A stretch of DNA of 64,000 nt from positions 62,001 through 126,000 of the forward strand of contig JAHABX010000001.1 in the NCBI GenBank assembly GCA_018376135.1. The letters are read 5' to 3'. Both the position numbers and the translations under genes were made by a program. Position 1 is the first letter of the stretch, and each line of letters opens with the position of its first letter. Under the pieces are notes generated by a model that was given only the letters and a program-made list of their open reading frames with translations, ran no database searches and was not told where the DNA came from. Shown in pieces: positions 33,333 to 40,494 of this stretch. The DNA is from Clostridiales bacterium. GTDB taxonomy: Bacteria > Bacillota > Clostridia > Lachnospirales > Lachnospiraceae.

Positions 33333-33725
33333 ATGATGAATACTTTATTAGATGCCATCCACAGGCAGCAATTAGAACAATATGAAGATCAGGAAATCTA
33401 TGAGCTGGATTATCGAAACCCTGCAGTCAGAGATTCAGAAGTTCTTCTGATCAATCTTGCAGCAGAATATCTGGGACTTCAGAAGACCGTGGAGCTGGCG
33501 CTTGCCTGTCACGCAAAGGTGGTCTCTCTGATTTTGTGGGATCCGGAGAATTTTACATCCATTCCCAGCGGCGGTCACTGGCCCAAAGCATACCGGAGTA
33601 TCTCGCTGGAACAGGCGGTGGTAGAGTTTCAGGCACGGAATATGGATCTGTTCTATATGCGGAATCCGCAGGATGAGGATGGCAACCGGCTGATCCGGCT
33701 GGATTTCAGATTTCTCTGTGCATAA
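33333..33725 (+). CDS. Unknown cytosolic protein with an ECF-type promoter
   Basis: A 130-residue acidic protein without membrane segments or recognised domain. It starts MMNTLLDAIHRQQLEQYEDQEIYELDYRNPAVRDSE and ends GNRLIRLDFRFLCA. GAGGTG at 33321-33326 lies 6 nt before the ATG. Its own ECF-type promoter suggests it is a member of the regulon of the adjacent sigma factor. No homologue was recognised. Confidence 0.65.
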   Translation: MMNTLLDAIHRQQLEQYEDQEIYELDYRNPAVRDSEVLLINLAAEYLGLQKTVELALACHAKVVSLILWDPENFTSIPSGGHWPKAYRSISLEQAVVEFQARNMDLFYMRNPQDEDGNRLIRLDFRFLCA

Positions 33726-33730
33726 TATTA

Positions 33731-33777
33731 GAATCCCGCATGCGGGATTCTCCGCCTGCGGCGGGTCGCAAAGCGAC
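33731..33777. repeat. Cluster of three adjacent palindromes
   Basis: GAATCCCGCATGCGGGATTC (33731-33750) is a perfect 20-bp palindrome. It is followed by CCGCC-TGC-GGCGG (33752-33764) and GTCGC-AAA-GCGAC (33765-33777). The GC-rich block stands out from its flanks and lies between the ends of two convergent genes. It looks like a REP-type unit, but only one copy was noticed in this window. Confidence 0.5.
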
Positions 33778-33778
33778 A

Positions 33779-33815
33779 TAAAAAAGGCTGGGATGAGTTT
33801 ACTCGTCCCAGCCTT
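33779..33815 (-). terminator. Terminator of hicB formed by its own last codons
   Basis: Stem 33784-33797 / 33802-33815 (14 bp with one G-T pair) and a 4-nt loop that holds most of the hicB TAA stop. On the minus strand it is followed by a run of T. The last codons (EGWDE) make the 5' arm. Confidence 0.75.
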
Positions 33816-34077
33816 CATAGAATCGAATCGTAACACAGATATTGCGGACAATATCTCCGATGGCAAGCTCAAGATCCTGGGGATCAGACACGTGGGGAAG
33901 AGAGCCATCTTCATCTTCAAGCTCCACAGTGATCCAGTTGAAAGCAGCCTCATTGGCATCAAGTATGGCGTCCTCCAGAGTCTCTCCCTTTGCGTGGCAG
34001 TCCTCCAGATCCGGAAAATATCCCTCATAGGAGCCTTCCTCTGTCTTATGGAAAACGGCAGGATATATGAATTTCAT
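33799..34077 (-). CDS. Solitary HicB-family antitoxin-like protein
   Basis: A 92-residue protein of the HicB/UPF0150 family: KFIYPAVFHKTEEGSYEGYFPDLEDCHAKGETLEDA with the typical degenerate RNase H-like fold. HicB usually neutralises the HicA mRNA interferase, but no HicA-like ORF is present upstream or downstream. It has its own promoter and terminator, and ends inside the terminator hairpin. No DNA-binding helix follows the core. It may be an orphan regulator or act on a distant toxin. Confidence 0.8.
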   Translation of the reverse strand: MKFIYPAVFHKTEEGSYEGYFPDLEDCHAKGETLEDAILDANEAAFNWITVELEDEDGSLPHVSDPQDLELAIGDIVRNICVTIRFYEGWDE

Positions 34078-34124
34078 ACAGATTCATCCTTTCAAAACAG
34101 TATTTCTGCAATGCAGCTTCTGTC

Positions 34125-34153
34125 AGTATACAATAATCCGGAGAATTCAGCAA
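34125..34153 (-). promoter_or_regulatory. Sigma-A promoter of hicB
   Basis: On the minus strand, TTGCTG (34148-34153), a 17-bp spacer and TATACT (34125-34130), 48 nt before the start. With the terminator this makes hicB a single-gene transcript. Confidence 0.65.
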
Positions 34154-34276
34154 GAGGCGGAGGGAACATCCTGCTTTAGAAAAATTTCAGGAGAGCTTTA
34201 CAATTCTTTACACAAATTTGGTAGAAAAGAGAAGACAGATATCGTATAGTAAGAATGTCCAAAATCCCTTATCAAG

Positions 34277-34320
34277 AAGAGAGAAAGCCCAAACAAAAAT
34301 ATGGCTTTCTCTCTTTTTCT
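34277..34320 (+). terminator. Strong plus-strand terminator with no upstream gene
   Basis: Perfect 13-bp stem AAGAGAGAAAGCC (34277-34289) / GGCTTTCTCTCTT (34303-34315), loop of 13 nt, then TTTTCT. The nearest upstream plus-strand gene ends at 33725, more than 550 bp away and past hicB. It may end a small RNA or serve as an attenuator. Confidence 0.7.
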
Positions 34321-34404
34321 ATGCTAAGATGACAGAGCAAAGATGCAAATTCGATACATTTTTAGATCATAATATAGACAGCTGAAGGGAAGACGGGGAG
34401 AGAG

Positions 34405-35058
34405 ATGCTGAAGATACTGATTGCGGAAGACGAAGAACCAATTGCAAATTTAATCCGGATGAACCTGAAGAAGGCAGGCTATATATGTGCGTGTGCCTTC
34501 GACGGTGAGGAAGCGGCAGACATGATGGAGGACGGACACTTTGACCTGTGTCTTCTGGATATCATGCTTCCGAAGATCAACGGCTACGAGCTGATGGAAT
34601 ATGCTGCGACACTGGGACTTCCGGTGATCTTCATCACTGCCATGAGTTCCATAGATCATAAGGTAACAGGACTGAAGATGGGCGCAGAGGACTATATCAC
34701 CAAGCCCTTTGAGATCGTGGAGCTTCTGGCAAGGGTAGAAGCGGTGCTGCGTCGCTGCAACAAGATCGGGAAGATCATCCGTATTCTGGATGTGGAGATT
34801 GATCTTTCCTCCCGTACCGTGCTGCAGAACGGACAGCAGGTTCTCCTGACTCTGAAGGAATACGAACTGCTTTTGTTTTTTGCCCGCAATCCTAATATTG
34901 CACTGTACCGGGAAGTCATCTATGAGCAGGTATGGGAGAAGGAATATACCGGAGACAGCCGCACGGTGGACTTACATGTACAGCGGCTGAAGAAAAAGCT
35001 GAACTGGGAAGGCCACATCTGTGCTGTCTATAAGATCGGATATCGCCTGGAGACATAA
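34405..35058 (+). CDS. OmpR/PhoB-family response regulator
   Basis: A 217-residue two-domain regulator. The receiver domain (residues 1-118) has the acidic pair EDEE, the phosphoacceptor Asp52 in LLDIMLP, and Lys in ITKPFE. A winged-helix DNA-binding domain follows (LTLKEYELLLFFARNPN, TGDSRTVDLHVQRLKKKL). The GGGGAGAG ribosome site precedes the ATG. It is paired with the kinase that starts 4 bp later. Confidence 0.95.
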   Translation: MLKILIAEDEEPIANLIRMNLKKAGYICACAFDGEEAADMMEDGHFDLCLLDIMLPKINGYELMEYAATLGLPVIFITAMSSIDHKVTGLKMGAEDYITKPFEIVELLARVEAVLRRCNKIGKIIRILDVEIDLSSRTVLQNGQQVLLTLKEYELLLFFARNPNIALYREVIYEQVWEKEYTGDSRTVDLHVQRLKKKLNWEGHICAVYKIGYRLET

Positions 35059-35061
35059 AAG

Positions 35062-36492
35062 ATGAAATTTTTCTGGAAAATATATTTTTCATTTATGGTG
35101 CTTTTTCTTGCCTCCTTCGGATTCTTCGGAACCTGGATGATACAGTTTACCTTTGAAAAATCCTATCAGCGGGTGCTGGAGGAGGGCGAAAGAGATAACC
35201 GGATGTATCAGCTCGCCTTCGAGATGAATCTGAAGGTTCTGGACGAAAGCTATCAGACAGAAGGCGTGATCCCGGTCACCGGCGCAACCATCACTCAGAA
35301 CCTTTCGTCACCGGACAGCGTCTACCGGATCTACAATGAGGACAAAGAGCTGCTGTTTGAGAATCAGACAGTTGGCTGCAGAGGAAGTGTACTGGATGCA
35401 CTGGCACTGGATCCGGAATATCGGACCTATCCCTGCGCTTATGAGGTGGTTCGCTATCGGAACCAGACCTGGCTGATCTATGCCTGCCGTTCCTCCATCG
35501 CCGGAAAATCCTATTATCTGGAAAGCCTGAAGAATATCTCCGGTATCTATGAGGAAAGAGAGCTTTATTATGACTGGTATACCATGATGATGCTGGTACT
35601 TACCGCAGTGACCACGGTCCTTGTATTTGCCGTGACTCATTTTCTAACCCGTTCTATAGCTGAACTGTCCCAGATGACACGCCGGTTCGCTGAAGGGGAC
35701 TATGAGCTGCGTGCTTCTGAGGAAGGCGGTGATGAGATCGCGGCACTTGCCAGTGACTTCAATCATATGGCAGATACCATTTCTGAGAAAATGGAAGAGC
35801 TGACGATGCAGGCGAGAAGGCAGGAGGATTTTACAGCCTCCTTTGCTCATGAACTCAAGACCCCTCTGACCTCCATCATCGGCTATGCAGATATGCTGCG
35901 CTCAGTGGAGTGTACTAAGGAGGAGCAGCTGGAGGCGGTCAATTATATCTTCCAGCAGGGAAAAAGGCTGGAAAGCCTTTCCTTTAAGCTTCTGGAGCTG
36001 ATCGTTGCCGACCGGCAGGAATATACCTTCCGAAAGCTTCCTGTTCAGGATCTGGTGTCAGAGGCAGTACGTCTGACGGAGGTGAAGCGAAACGAGAAGA
36101 AGATCCAGCTTTCAGTGGAACTGGAAGACGGCATCATCGAAGGAGAACGGGATCTTCTGCTTTCTGCCCTGACCAATCTTCTGGATAATGCACGAAAGGC
36201 AGTGCAGGAAAACGGGCGGATCCATATCAGCGGGAAATGTTCTCCGGGAGAATATCTGCTCTGTGTAGTAGATAACGGCTGCGGCATGGAACAGGAGGAG
36301 ATCACGCGTATCACAGAGGCTTTCTATATGGTAGACAAGTCCCGTGCCCGCAGGGAAGGCGGCGCAGGGCTTGGCATGACTCTGTGCAGCCGTATTCTGG
36401 AGCTGCACGATGCACACTGGAAGATTTTCAGTATTCCGGGAAAAGGAACCTCTATCGGTATCCAGTTTCAGAGAAAGGAGACAGATGAATGA
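35062..36492 (+). CDS. Sensor histidine kinase
   Basis: A 476-residue membrane kinase with a first helix (about residues 8-28), an exterior sensor region (about 30-170), a second helix (about 174-194) and a HAMP domain. The phosphoacceptor His263 lies in FAHELKTPLTSIIGYADML. The ATPase domain has LDNARKAV (N box), VVDNGCGM (G1) and GGAGLGMTLC (G2). It phosphorylates the upstream regulator. It overlaps the next gene by 4 bp. Confidence 0.95.
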   Translation: MKFFWKIYFSFMVLFLASFGFFGTWMIQFTFEKSYQRVLEEGERDNRMYQLAFEMNLKVLDESYQTEGVIPVTGATITQNLSSPDSVYRIYNEDKELLFENQTVGCRGSVLDALALDPEYRTYPCAYEVVRYRNQTWLIYACRSSIAGKSYYLESLKNISGIYEERELYYDWYTMMMLVLTAVTTVLVFAVTHFLTRSIAELSQMTRRFAEGDYELRASEEGGDEIAALASDFNHMADTISEKMEELTMQARRQEDFTASFAHELKTPLTSIIGYADMLRSVECTKEEQLEAVNYIFQQGKRLESLSFKLLELIVADRQEYTFRKLPVQDLVSEAVRLTEVKRNEKKIQLSVELEDGIIEGERDLLLSALTNLLDNARKAVQENGRIHISGKCSPGEYLLCVVDNGCGMEQEEITRITEAFYMVDKSRARREGGAGLGMTLCSRILELHDAHWKIFSIPGKGTSIGIQFQRKETDE

Positions 36493-37418
36493 TACGTATA
36501 CAGAATAAGGTCTTCTGGCTGTGTCTGACCGGTACTGTAGTTCTTGCCACAGGTCTTATATTTCTGCCCCGTTATTTCAGCCGCAGTCTGGATATGCGCA
36601 GCCTCAATCAGGTCCAGGCGGCAAAGAGAGAAGATTTTGCATTTCTGGAATCCAGTCCCAACGGGTTTCTGGAAAATGCACGTGCCTTCCGACACCTGCG
36701 GGATGAAGGCAGCCTGACTTTGGTCGCTTCTCTGAACGAATCCTCAAAAATGAACAGTGAACTGCTGGAACGGGTGTATGATCAGGTCATGATGGCTATG
36801 GAATGGGGCATGCTGCCGTGGCTTGGCGGGAGAGGCTATGAGTTTGCCATCAAAAACGGACTGGAGCCGCAGGCACTGGATTACTGGGCAGATCAGGCAT
36901 GTCTGGCACAGTATTATAATCTGACCTTTCAGTCAGAATCCGGACTGAACACAAAGGAGATGCTGAATTTCTGGTATCTGAAGTTTTCGGACAATACAGA
37001 TTTTGAATATTCCTTTATCGTAAATGCCGTAACCTATCAGATCTATTATGCAGAAATCTACAACAGCTATACAGATTATGCGGTACAGCAGTTTGAAGAT
37101 AACATCGTTGTTATCGATGGCCATGCAGAGCTGTCGGAAAAGGAGGGGATCGTCTATGAGGAAAACCAGCAGATATACGAAGCAGAATCCGAGCTTTTTG
37201 CTCTGGGATGCATGAATTATTATGAAGCAGACTTTATGAAGCCCATACAGACCAGCAATCTGCATGACAAGATGGCGCTTGCGGTCCTGAACTATGGAGA
37301 CAGCACGGTGTATATGGAAAAGATCCCCAGAGACAGCCACCCGGATCTGCTTTACCGGGGCATCAGTGTAGGACTTCAGAACCTGGGAGATGATATTCAG
37401 AAGATAATAAAGGAGTAA
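36489..37418 (+). CDS. Membrane-anchored extracytoplasmic protein, unknown
   Basis: A 309-residue protein with an N-terminal membrane anchor (residues 9-27) and an exterior domain rich in aromatic residues. It contains ENARAFRHLRDEG and ELFALGCMNYYEADFMKP segments. No domain is recognised. Its position between a histidine kinase (ATGA overlap) and a D,D-carboxypeptidase suggests an accessory or sensory role for this system, possibly like the YycH-type regulators that touch the kinase; the link is only positional. Confidence 0.65.
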   Translation: MIRIQNKVFWLCLTGTVVLATGLIFLPRYFSRSLDMRSLNQVQAAKREDFAFLESSPNGFLENARAFRHLRDEGSLTLVASLNESSKMNSELLERVYDQVMMAMEWGMLPWLGGRGYEFAIKNGLEPQALDYWADQACLAQYYNLTFQSESGLNTKEMLNFWYLKFSDNTDFEYSFIVNAVTYQIYYAEIYNSYTDYAVQQFEDNIVVIDGHAELSEKEGIVYEENQQIYEAESELFALGCMNYYEADFMKPIQTSNLHDKMALAVLNYGDSTVYMEKIPRDSHPDLLYRGISVGLQNLGDDIQKIIKE

Positions 37419-37423
37419 GCGCA

Positions 37424-38236
37424 ATGCACGACACAAGGACAAGAAGATACAGAAGAAGGGCAAAGATGCGTCAGCTGCTTGTACGGCGGTGCATGGCAGG
37501 TGTATTTGGCATCCTGCTTTTGATGACGGTATGGAAGGTGACCTCCTTTGCCATCCGGCAGCTGTCACCGGAGCCGGAAACCCGGCAGGCAGAAGCCCTG
37601 TCAGATACCGGATACGAAAAGCAGGAGGCTGCCGGAATATCCCTGCTTCAGGAAGCTTCTTCATCTGTTCTGCCTGCAGAGGACATCCTGCTGGTAAATA
37701 AATCCCATCCTCTGGATGACACATACCGACCGGTACTGAAGAAGCATCAGGGCTACGGGATCGAGGTAGATGCTTCCATCTATGACCCTCTGAACCGTAT
37801 GCTGGAAGCGGGCGAACGGGAAGGGCTGTCTTTCTGGATCGCCTCTGCATACCGGAGTCCGGACCGGCAGCGGGAGCTTCTGGATGAGGACATCGAAGAG
37901 CTGGTGCGGCAGGGCTATTCCTATTCCGAAGCATATGAGGAGGTTATAAAGGAGACTATGCCTGTCGGCTGCAGTGAGCATGCCACCGGACTTGCCGTTG
38001 ATATTGTGGCAAAGGATTATCAGATACTGGATGAAAAGCAGGGCAGAACCGAAGAATGTAAATGGCTGCAGAAGAACTGCAGCCAGTACGGATTTATCTT
38101 ACGTTACCCGGAGGGAAAAGAGGATATTACGGAAGTCTCCTATGAATCCTGGCACTTCCGGTATGTAGGAGTGGATGCGGCAAAGGAAATCATGAGCCAG
38201 GGCATCACACTGGAAGAATATCTGGAATCAGAATAA
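37424..38236 (+). CDS. VanY-like D-alanyl-D-alanine carboxypeptidase (M15 family)
   Basis: A 270-residue protein with a basic start, a membrane anchor (about residues 24-42) and a C-terminal M15B peptidase domain. The zinc and catalytic motifs are present: SAYRSPDRQRELL, SEHATGLAVDIV (H and D ligands) and ESWHFRYVG (E and H). It removes the terminal D-Ala from peptidoglycan precursors. It is the last gene of the two-component operon, consistent with cell-wall control. Its end overlaps lexA on the opposite strand by 9 bp. Confidence 0.9.
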   Translation: MHDTRTRRYRRRAKMRQLLVRRCMAGVFGILLLMTVWKVTSFAIRQLSPEPETRQAEALSDTGYEKQEAAGISLLQEASSSVLPAEDILLVNKSHPLDDTYRPVLKKHQGYGIEVDASIYDPLNRMLEAGEREGLSFWIASAYRSPDRQRELLDEDIEELVRQGYSYSEAYEEVIKETMPVGCSEHATGLAVDIVAKDYQILDEKQGRTEECKWLQKNCSQYGFILRYPEGKEDITEVSYESWHFRYVGVDAAKEIMSQGITLEEYLESE

Positions 38237-38842
38237 ACGGAATACACCGAACACCTTTCCGAGAATGGTCACTTCGTCAACAACAATCGGATTCATAGAA
38301 TCATTTTCCGGTTGAAGGCGGTAGTGGCCTTCTTCTTTATAAAATGTCTTCACTGTGGCGGAATCCTCCACCAGTGCAACCACAATATCTCCATTCTGCG
38401 CCGTACCCTGACGTTCTACAAGAATCTGATCTCCGTCAAAGATCCCCACATTGATCATACTGTCTCCTTTGACCTTCAGCATAAAGGTTTCCGCATTCGG
38501 CATAAATTCTGCCGGAATCGGAAAATAGGAATCAATATTCTCCACAGCCAGAAGGGGCTGACCTGCTGCCACGGTCCCCAACAGCGGGACATTGACTACC
38601 TCACGGCGGACCAGATTAAAATTGTCATCCATGATCTCGATCGCACGGGGCTTGGTCGGATCTCTGCGGATATAGCCGTTGCGCTCCAGCGTCTCCAGAT
38701 GAGAGTGCACGGAAGAGGTGGACTTCAGATGAACTGCCTCACAGATATCCCGGACTGCCGGCGGATAGCCTTTATTCAGGATCTCGGATTTGATAAAATC
38801 CAGAATCTCCTGCTGTTTTGGGGTGATTTTTCCATATCCCAT
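38228..38842 (-). CDS. lexA: LexA repressor
   Basis: The SOS-response repressor, 204 residues. A winged helix (KITPKQQEILDFIKSE, RDICEAVHLKSTSSVHSHLETLE) is followed by the cleavage site AAG (GTVAAGQPLLA) and the Ser/Lys dyad (VKGDSMINVG, VEDSATVKTF). It cuts itself when RecA filaments form. ATG 38842 is set by the GGAGG upstream; a longer frame from 38908 runs into the promoter. Two operators frame its promoter, indicating autorepression. Confidence 0.96.
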   Translation of the reverse strand: MGYGKITPKQQEILDFIKSEILNKGYPPAVRDICEAVHLKSTSSVHSHLETLERNGYIRRDPTKPRAIEIMDDNFNLVRREVVNVPLLGTVAAGQPLLAVENIDSYFPIPAEFMPNAETFMLKVKGDSMINVGIFDGDQILVERQGTAQNGDIVVALVEDSATVKTFYKEEGHYRLQPENDSMNPIVVDEVTILGKVFGVFRLF

Positions 38843-38861
38843 ATAATTTCCTCCTGTCAAT

Positions 38862-38875
38862 CGAACATTCGTTTT
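38862..38875. promoter_or_regulatory. LexA operator 1
   Basis: CGAAC-ATTC-GTTTT, matching the Firmicute SOS consensus GAAC-N4-GTTC in all but the last position. It lies between the lexA -10 box and the ribosome site. Confidence 0.75.
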
Positions 38876-38879
38876 TCTC

Positions 38880-38908
38880 ATTATAGCATGAATATATCTG
38901 AAAAGCAA
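38880..38908 (-). promoter_or_regulatory. Promoter of lexA
   Basis: On the minus strand: TTGCTT (38903-38908), a 17-bp spacer and TATAAT (38880-38885) with a TGC extended -10. Operator 2 overlaps the -35. Confidence 0.75.
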
Positions 38909-38919
38909 ACGGATGTTTG
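38906..38919. promoter_or_regulatory. LexA operator 2
   Basis: CAAAC-GGAT-GTTTG, a perfect dyad with the spacing of an SOS box, overlapping the lexA -35. It is also about 20-30 bp upstream of the divergent atp promoter. Confidence 0.55.
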
Positions 38920-38938
38920 ACCTGTTAAGAAAAATTAA

Positions 38939-38968
38939 TTGTACTTTTTTAAACTTTGGTATTATAAT
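38939..38968 (+). promoter_or_regulatory. Sigma-A promoter of the ATP synthase operon
   Basis: TTGTAC (38939-38944), an 18-bp spacer and a perfect TATAAT (38963-38968). The leader to atpB is about 80 nt. Confidence 0.7.
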
Positions 38969-39054
38969 AGGAGCGGACTTCGGACAGGATTTATTTTACA
39001 CACAGATAAAGCTGCCTCAAAGTACAGAAATTTCATAGAAAGGAAGTGCAGGTT

Positions 39055-39732
39055 ATGGGTAGTTTGGGTAAGAAACTGATGGAAGAACTTGTATGCGAGG
39101 ATGTCTTTTCCATTGGCGGCATCGGTATCTCCGAGTCTGTTGTCGTCACATGGATCATTATGGCAGTCGTCGTACTTGCATCCATTCTGCTGACCAGAAA
39201 CCTGAAGGTCGAGCATCCGGGACGCGGACAGCTTCTGCTGGAATATGCAGTGACATATCTTCAGGGTATCGGCAAGGGCATCGTCGGTGAAGAGGGCAAG
39301 GGATATGCCGCTTACTTAAATTGCGTACTGATCTATCTTGGCATTGCCAATATTATCGGTATCTTTGGCTTTAAGCCTCCTACCAAGGATCTGAATGTGA
39401 CGGCAGCGCTTGCCATCATGAGCATCATTCTGATCGAGACGGCAGGCATCCGCCAGAAGGGCTTCAGGCGCTGGGTGAAGAGCTTTGCGGAACCAATCGC
39501 AGTTGTTGCACCAATCAATATTCTGGAGGTAATCATTAAGCCGCTGTCGCTGTGCATGCGTCTGTTCGGAAACGTACTGGGAGCATTTGTTATTATGAAG
39601 CTGATCGAAAGTATTCTTCCGGTTGGACTTCCCGTTATATTCAGTGCATATTTTGATATATTTGACGGACTGATCCAGGCATATGTGTTCGTATTCCTGA
39701 CAGGTCTGTTCATCAGAGAAGCTGTTGAATAA
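39055..39732 (+). CDS. atpB: ATP synthase F0 subunit a
   Basis: The membrane subunit that forms the two ion half-channels. 225 residues, five to six membrane helices, and the essential Arg in SLCMRLFGNVLGAFVI. The N-terminus is short and acidic. ATG 39055 is chosen over GTG 39046 because AGGAAGTGCAGG lies upstream. First gene of the operon; no atpI precedes it. Confidence 0.95.
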   Translation: MGSLGKKLMEELVCEDVFSIGGIGISESVVVTWIIMAVVVLASILLTRNLKVEHPGRGQLLLEYAVTYLQGIGKGIVGEEGKGYAAYLNCVLIYLGIANIIGIFGFKPPTKDLNVTAALAIMSIILIETAGIRQKGFRRWVKSFAEPIAVVAPINILEVIIKPLSLCMRLFGNVLGAFVIMKLIESILPVGLPVIFSAYFDIFDGLIQAYVFVFLTGLFIREAVE

Positions 39733-39762
39733 TTACATTTTAAAGAAAAAGGAGATTATCTT

Positions 39763-39987
39763 ATGTCTACATTACTCGCTATTGGCGCAGGTATTGCTGT
39801 TTTATCCGGTGTTGGAGCCGGAATTGGTATTGGTATCGCTACATCAAAGGCAGCCGAGGCTGTTGCAAGACAGCCGGAGGCAGAGAGCAAGATCACGAAG
39901 ATCCTGCTGTTGGGTGCAGCACTGGCAGAGGCAACTGCTATTTACGGTTTTGTTATCGCTCTTCTGATCATTATTCTGTTAGGCTAA
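39763..39987 (+). CDS. atpE: ATP synthase F0 subunit c
   Basis: A 74-residue hairpin of two membrane helices that forms the rotor ring. The loop is ARQPEAE and the ion-binding Glu is in LLGAALAEATAIYG. Compared with the Na+-binding c subunit of Ilyobacter, the helix-1 Gln is Ile (GVGAGIGIG) and the Ser after Glu is replaced by Ala (AEAT). The Na+ ligand set is therefore incomplete and H+ coupling is inferred. A longer overlapping ORF from 39725 in another frame is a shadow. Confidence 0.96.
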   Translation: MSTLLAIGAGIAVLSGVGAGIGIGIATSKAAEAVARQPEAESKITKILLLGAALAEATAIYGFVIALLIIILLG

Positions 39988-40005
39988 GGAAAGGCGGACT
40001 ATTAA

Positions 40006-40494
40006 ATGTTAAGATTTGATTTGAATCTGGTCTTTACAGTGATCAATCTGCTGATCTGGTATGCATTGATCCGTAAGTTCCTGTTTAAGCCGATCGATAC
40101 AGTCATCAGCAAACGCGAGGAAGCGATCACTTCACGCTATGCGGAGGCAGACAGACTTCAGAAGGAAGCACAGACAGAGAAGGAACGGTGCATCGCCTTT
40201 GAAGCAGAGATCGAGCAGGAAAAGATAAAAGCAGTAGAGGCAGCCCAGGTGGAAGCAAGATCTGAGTATGACCGCATTATGAAGGATGCACGTGAAAAGG
40301 CGGATCAGCTTCTGGAAGGCTCCAGAAAGGAAGCTGCTCTGGAAAAGGAGAAGATCGTCGGAAGAGCGGAACAGGAGATCCGTTCCCTTATTATGGAATC
40401 GGCAGTAAGATCCATGGAAAAACAGCCAAACGACCATGCGCTCTATGACGAATTTTTGATAAAAGCAGGTGAGACAACTTATGCAGAACATTAA
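40006..40494 (+). CDS. atpF: ATP synthase F0 subunit b
   Basis: The peripheral stalk subunit: 162 residues, one N-terminal membrane helix (about residues 7-25) and a long charged coiled coil (YAEADRLQKEAQTEKERC and onward). It holds F1 by binding delta. It overlaps the delta-alpha fusion by 14 bp. Confidence 0.94.
   Translation: MLRFDLNLVFTVINLLIWYALIRKFLFKPIDTVISKREEAITSRYAEADRLQKEAQTEKERCIAFEAEIEQEKIKAVEAAQVEARSEYDRIMKDAREKADQLLEGSRKEAALEKEKIVGRAEQEIRSLIMESAVRSMEKQPNDHALYDEFLIKAGETTYAEH

Larger units (their letters stand above)
34078..34404. other. Gene-free interval between hicB and the two-component system
   Basis: 327 bp without a supportable coding frame. It holds the hicB promoter on the minus strand, an AT-rich stretch, and one strong plus-strand terminator hairpin (34277-34318). 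I found no HicA-like or other small ORF. A promoter for the response-regulator gene must lie in the last 80 bp, but no good -35/-10 pair is visible. Confidence 0.6.

Noticed and set aside
33718..34179. 153-codon plus-strand ORF opposite hicB
   Set aside because: It mirrors the hicB frame, has no ribosome site, and its protein looks like a shadow; hicB has promoter, family match and terminator.
34078..34404. A hidden HicA toxin gene next to hicB
   Set aside because: No frame with a GSHH-type HicA motif or a suitable length exists in this interval on either strand.
39725..39967. 80-codon ORF overlapping atpE in another frame
   Set aside because: Arg/Gln/Leu-rich shadow of the clear atpE gene.
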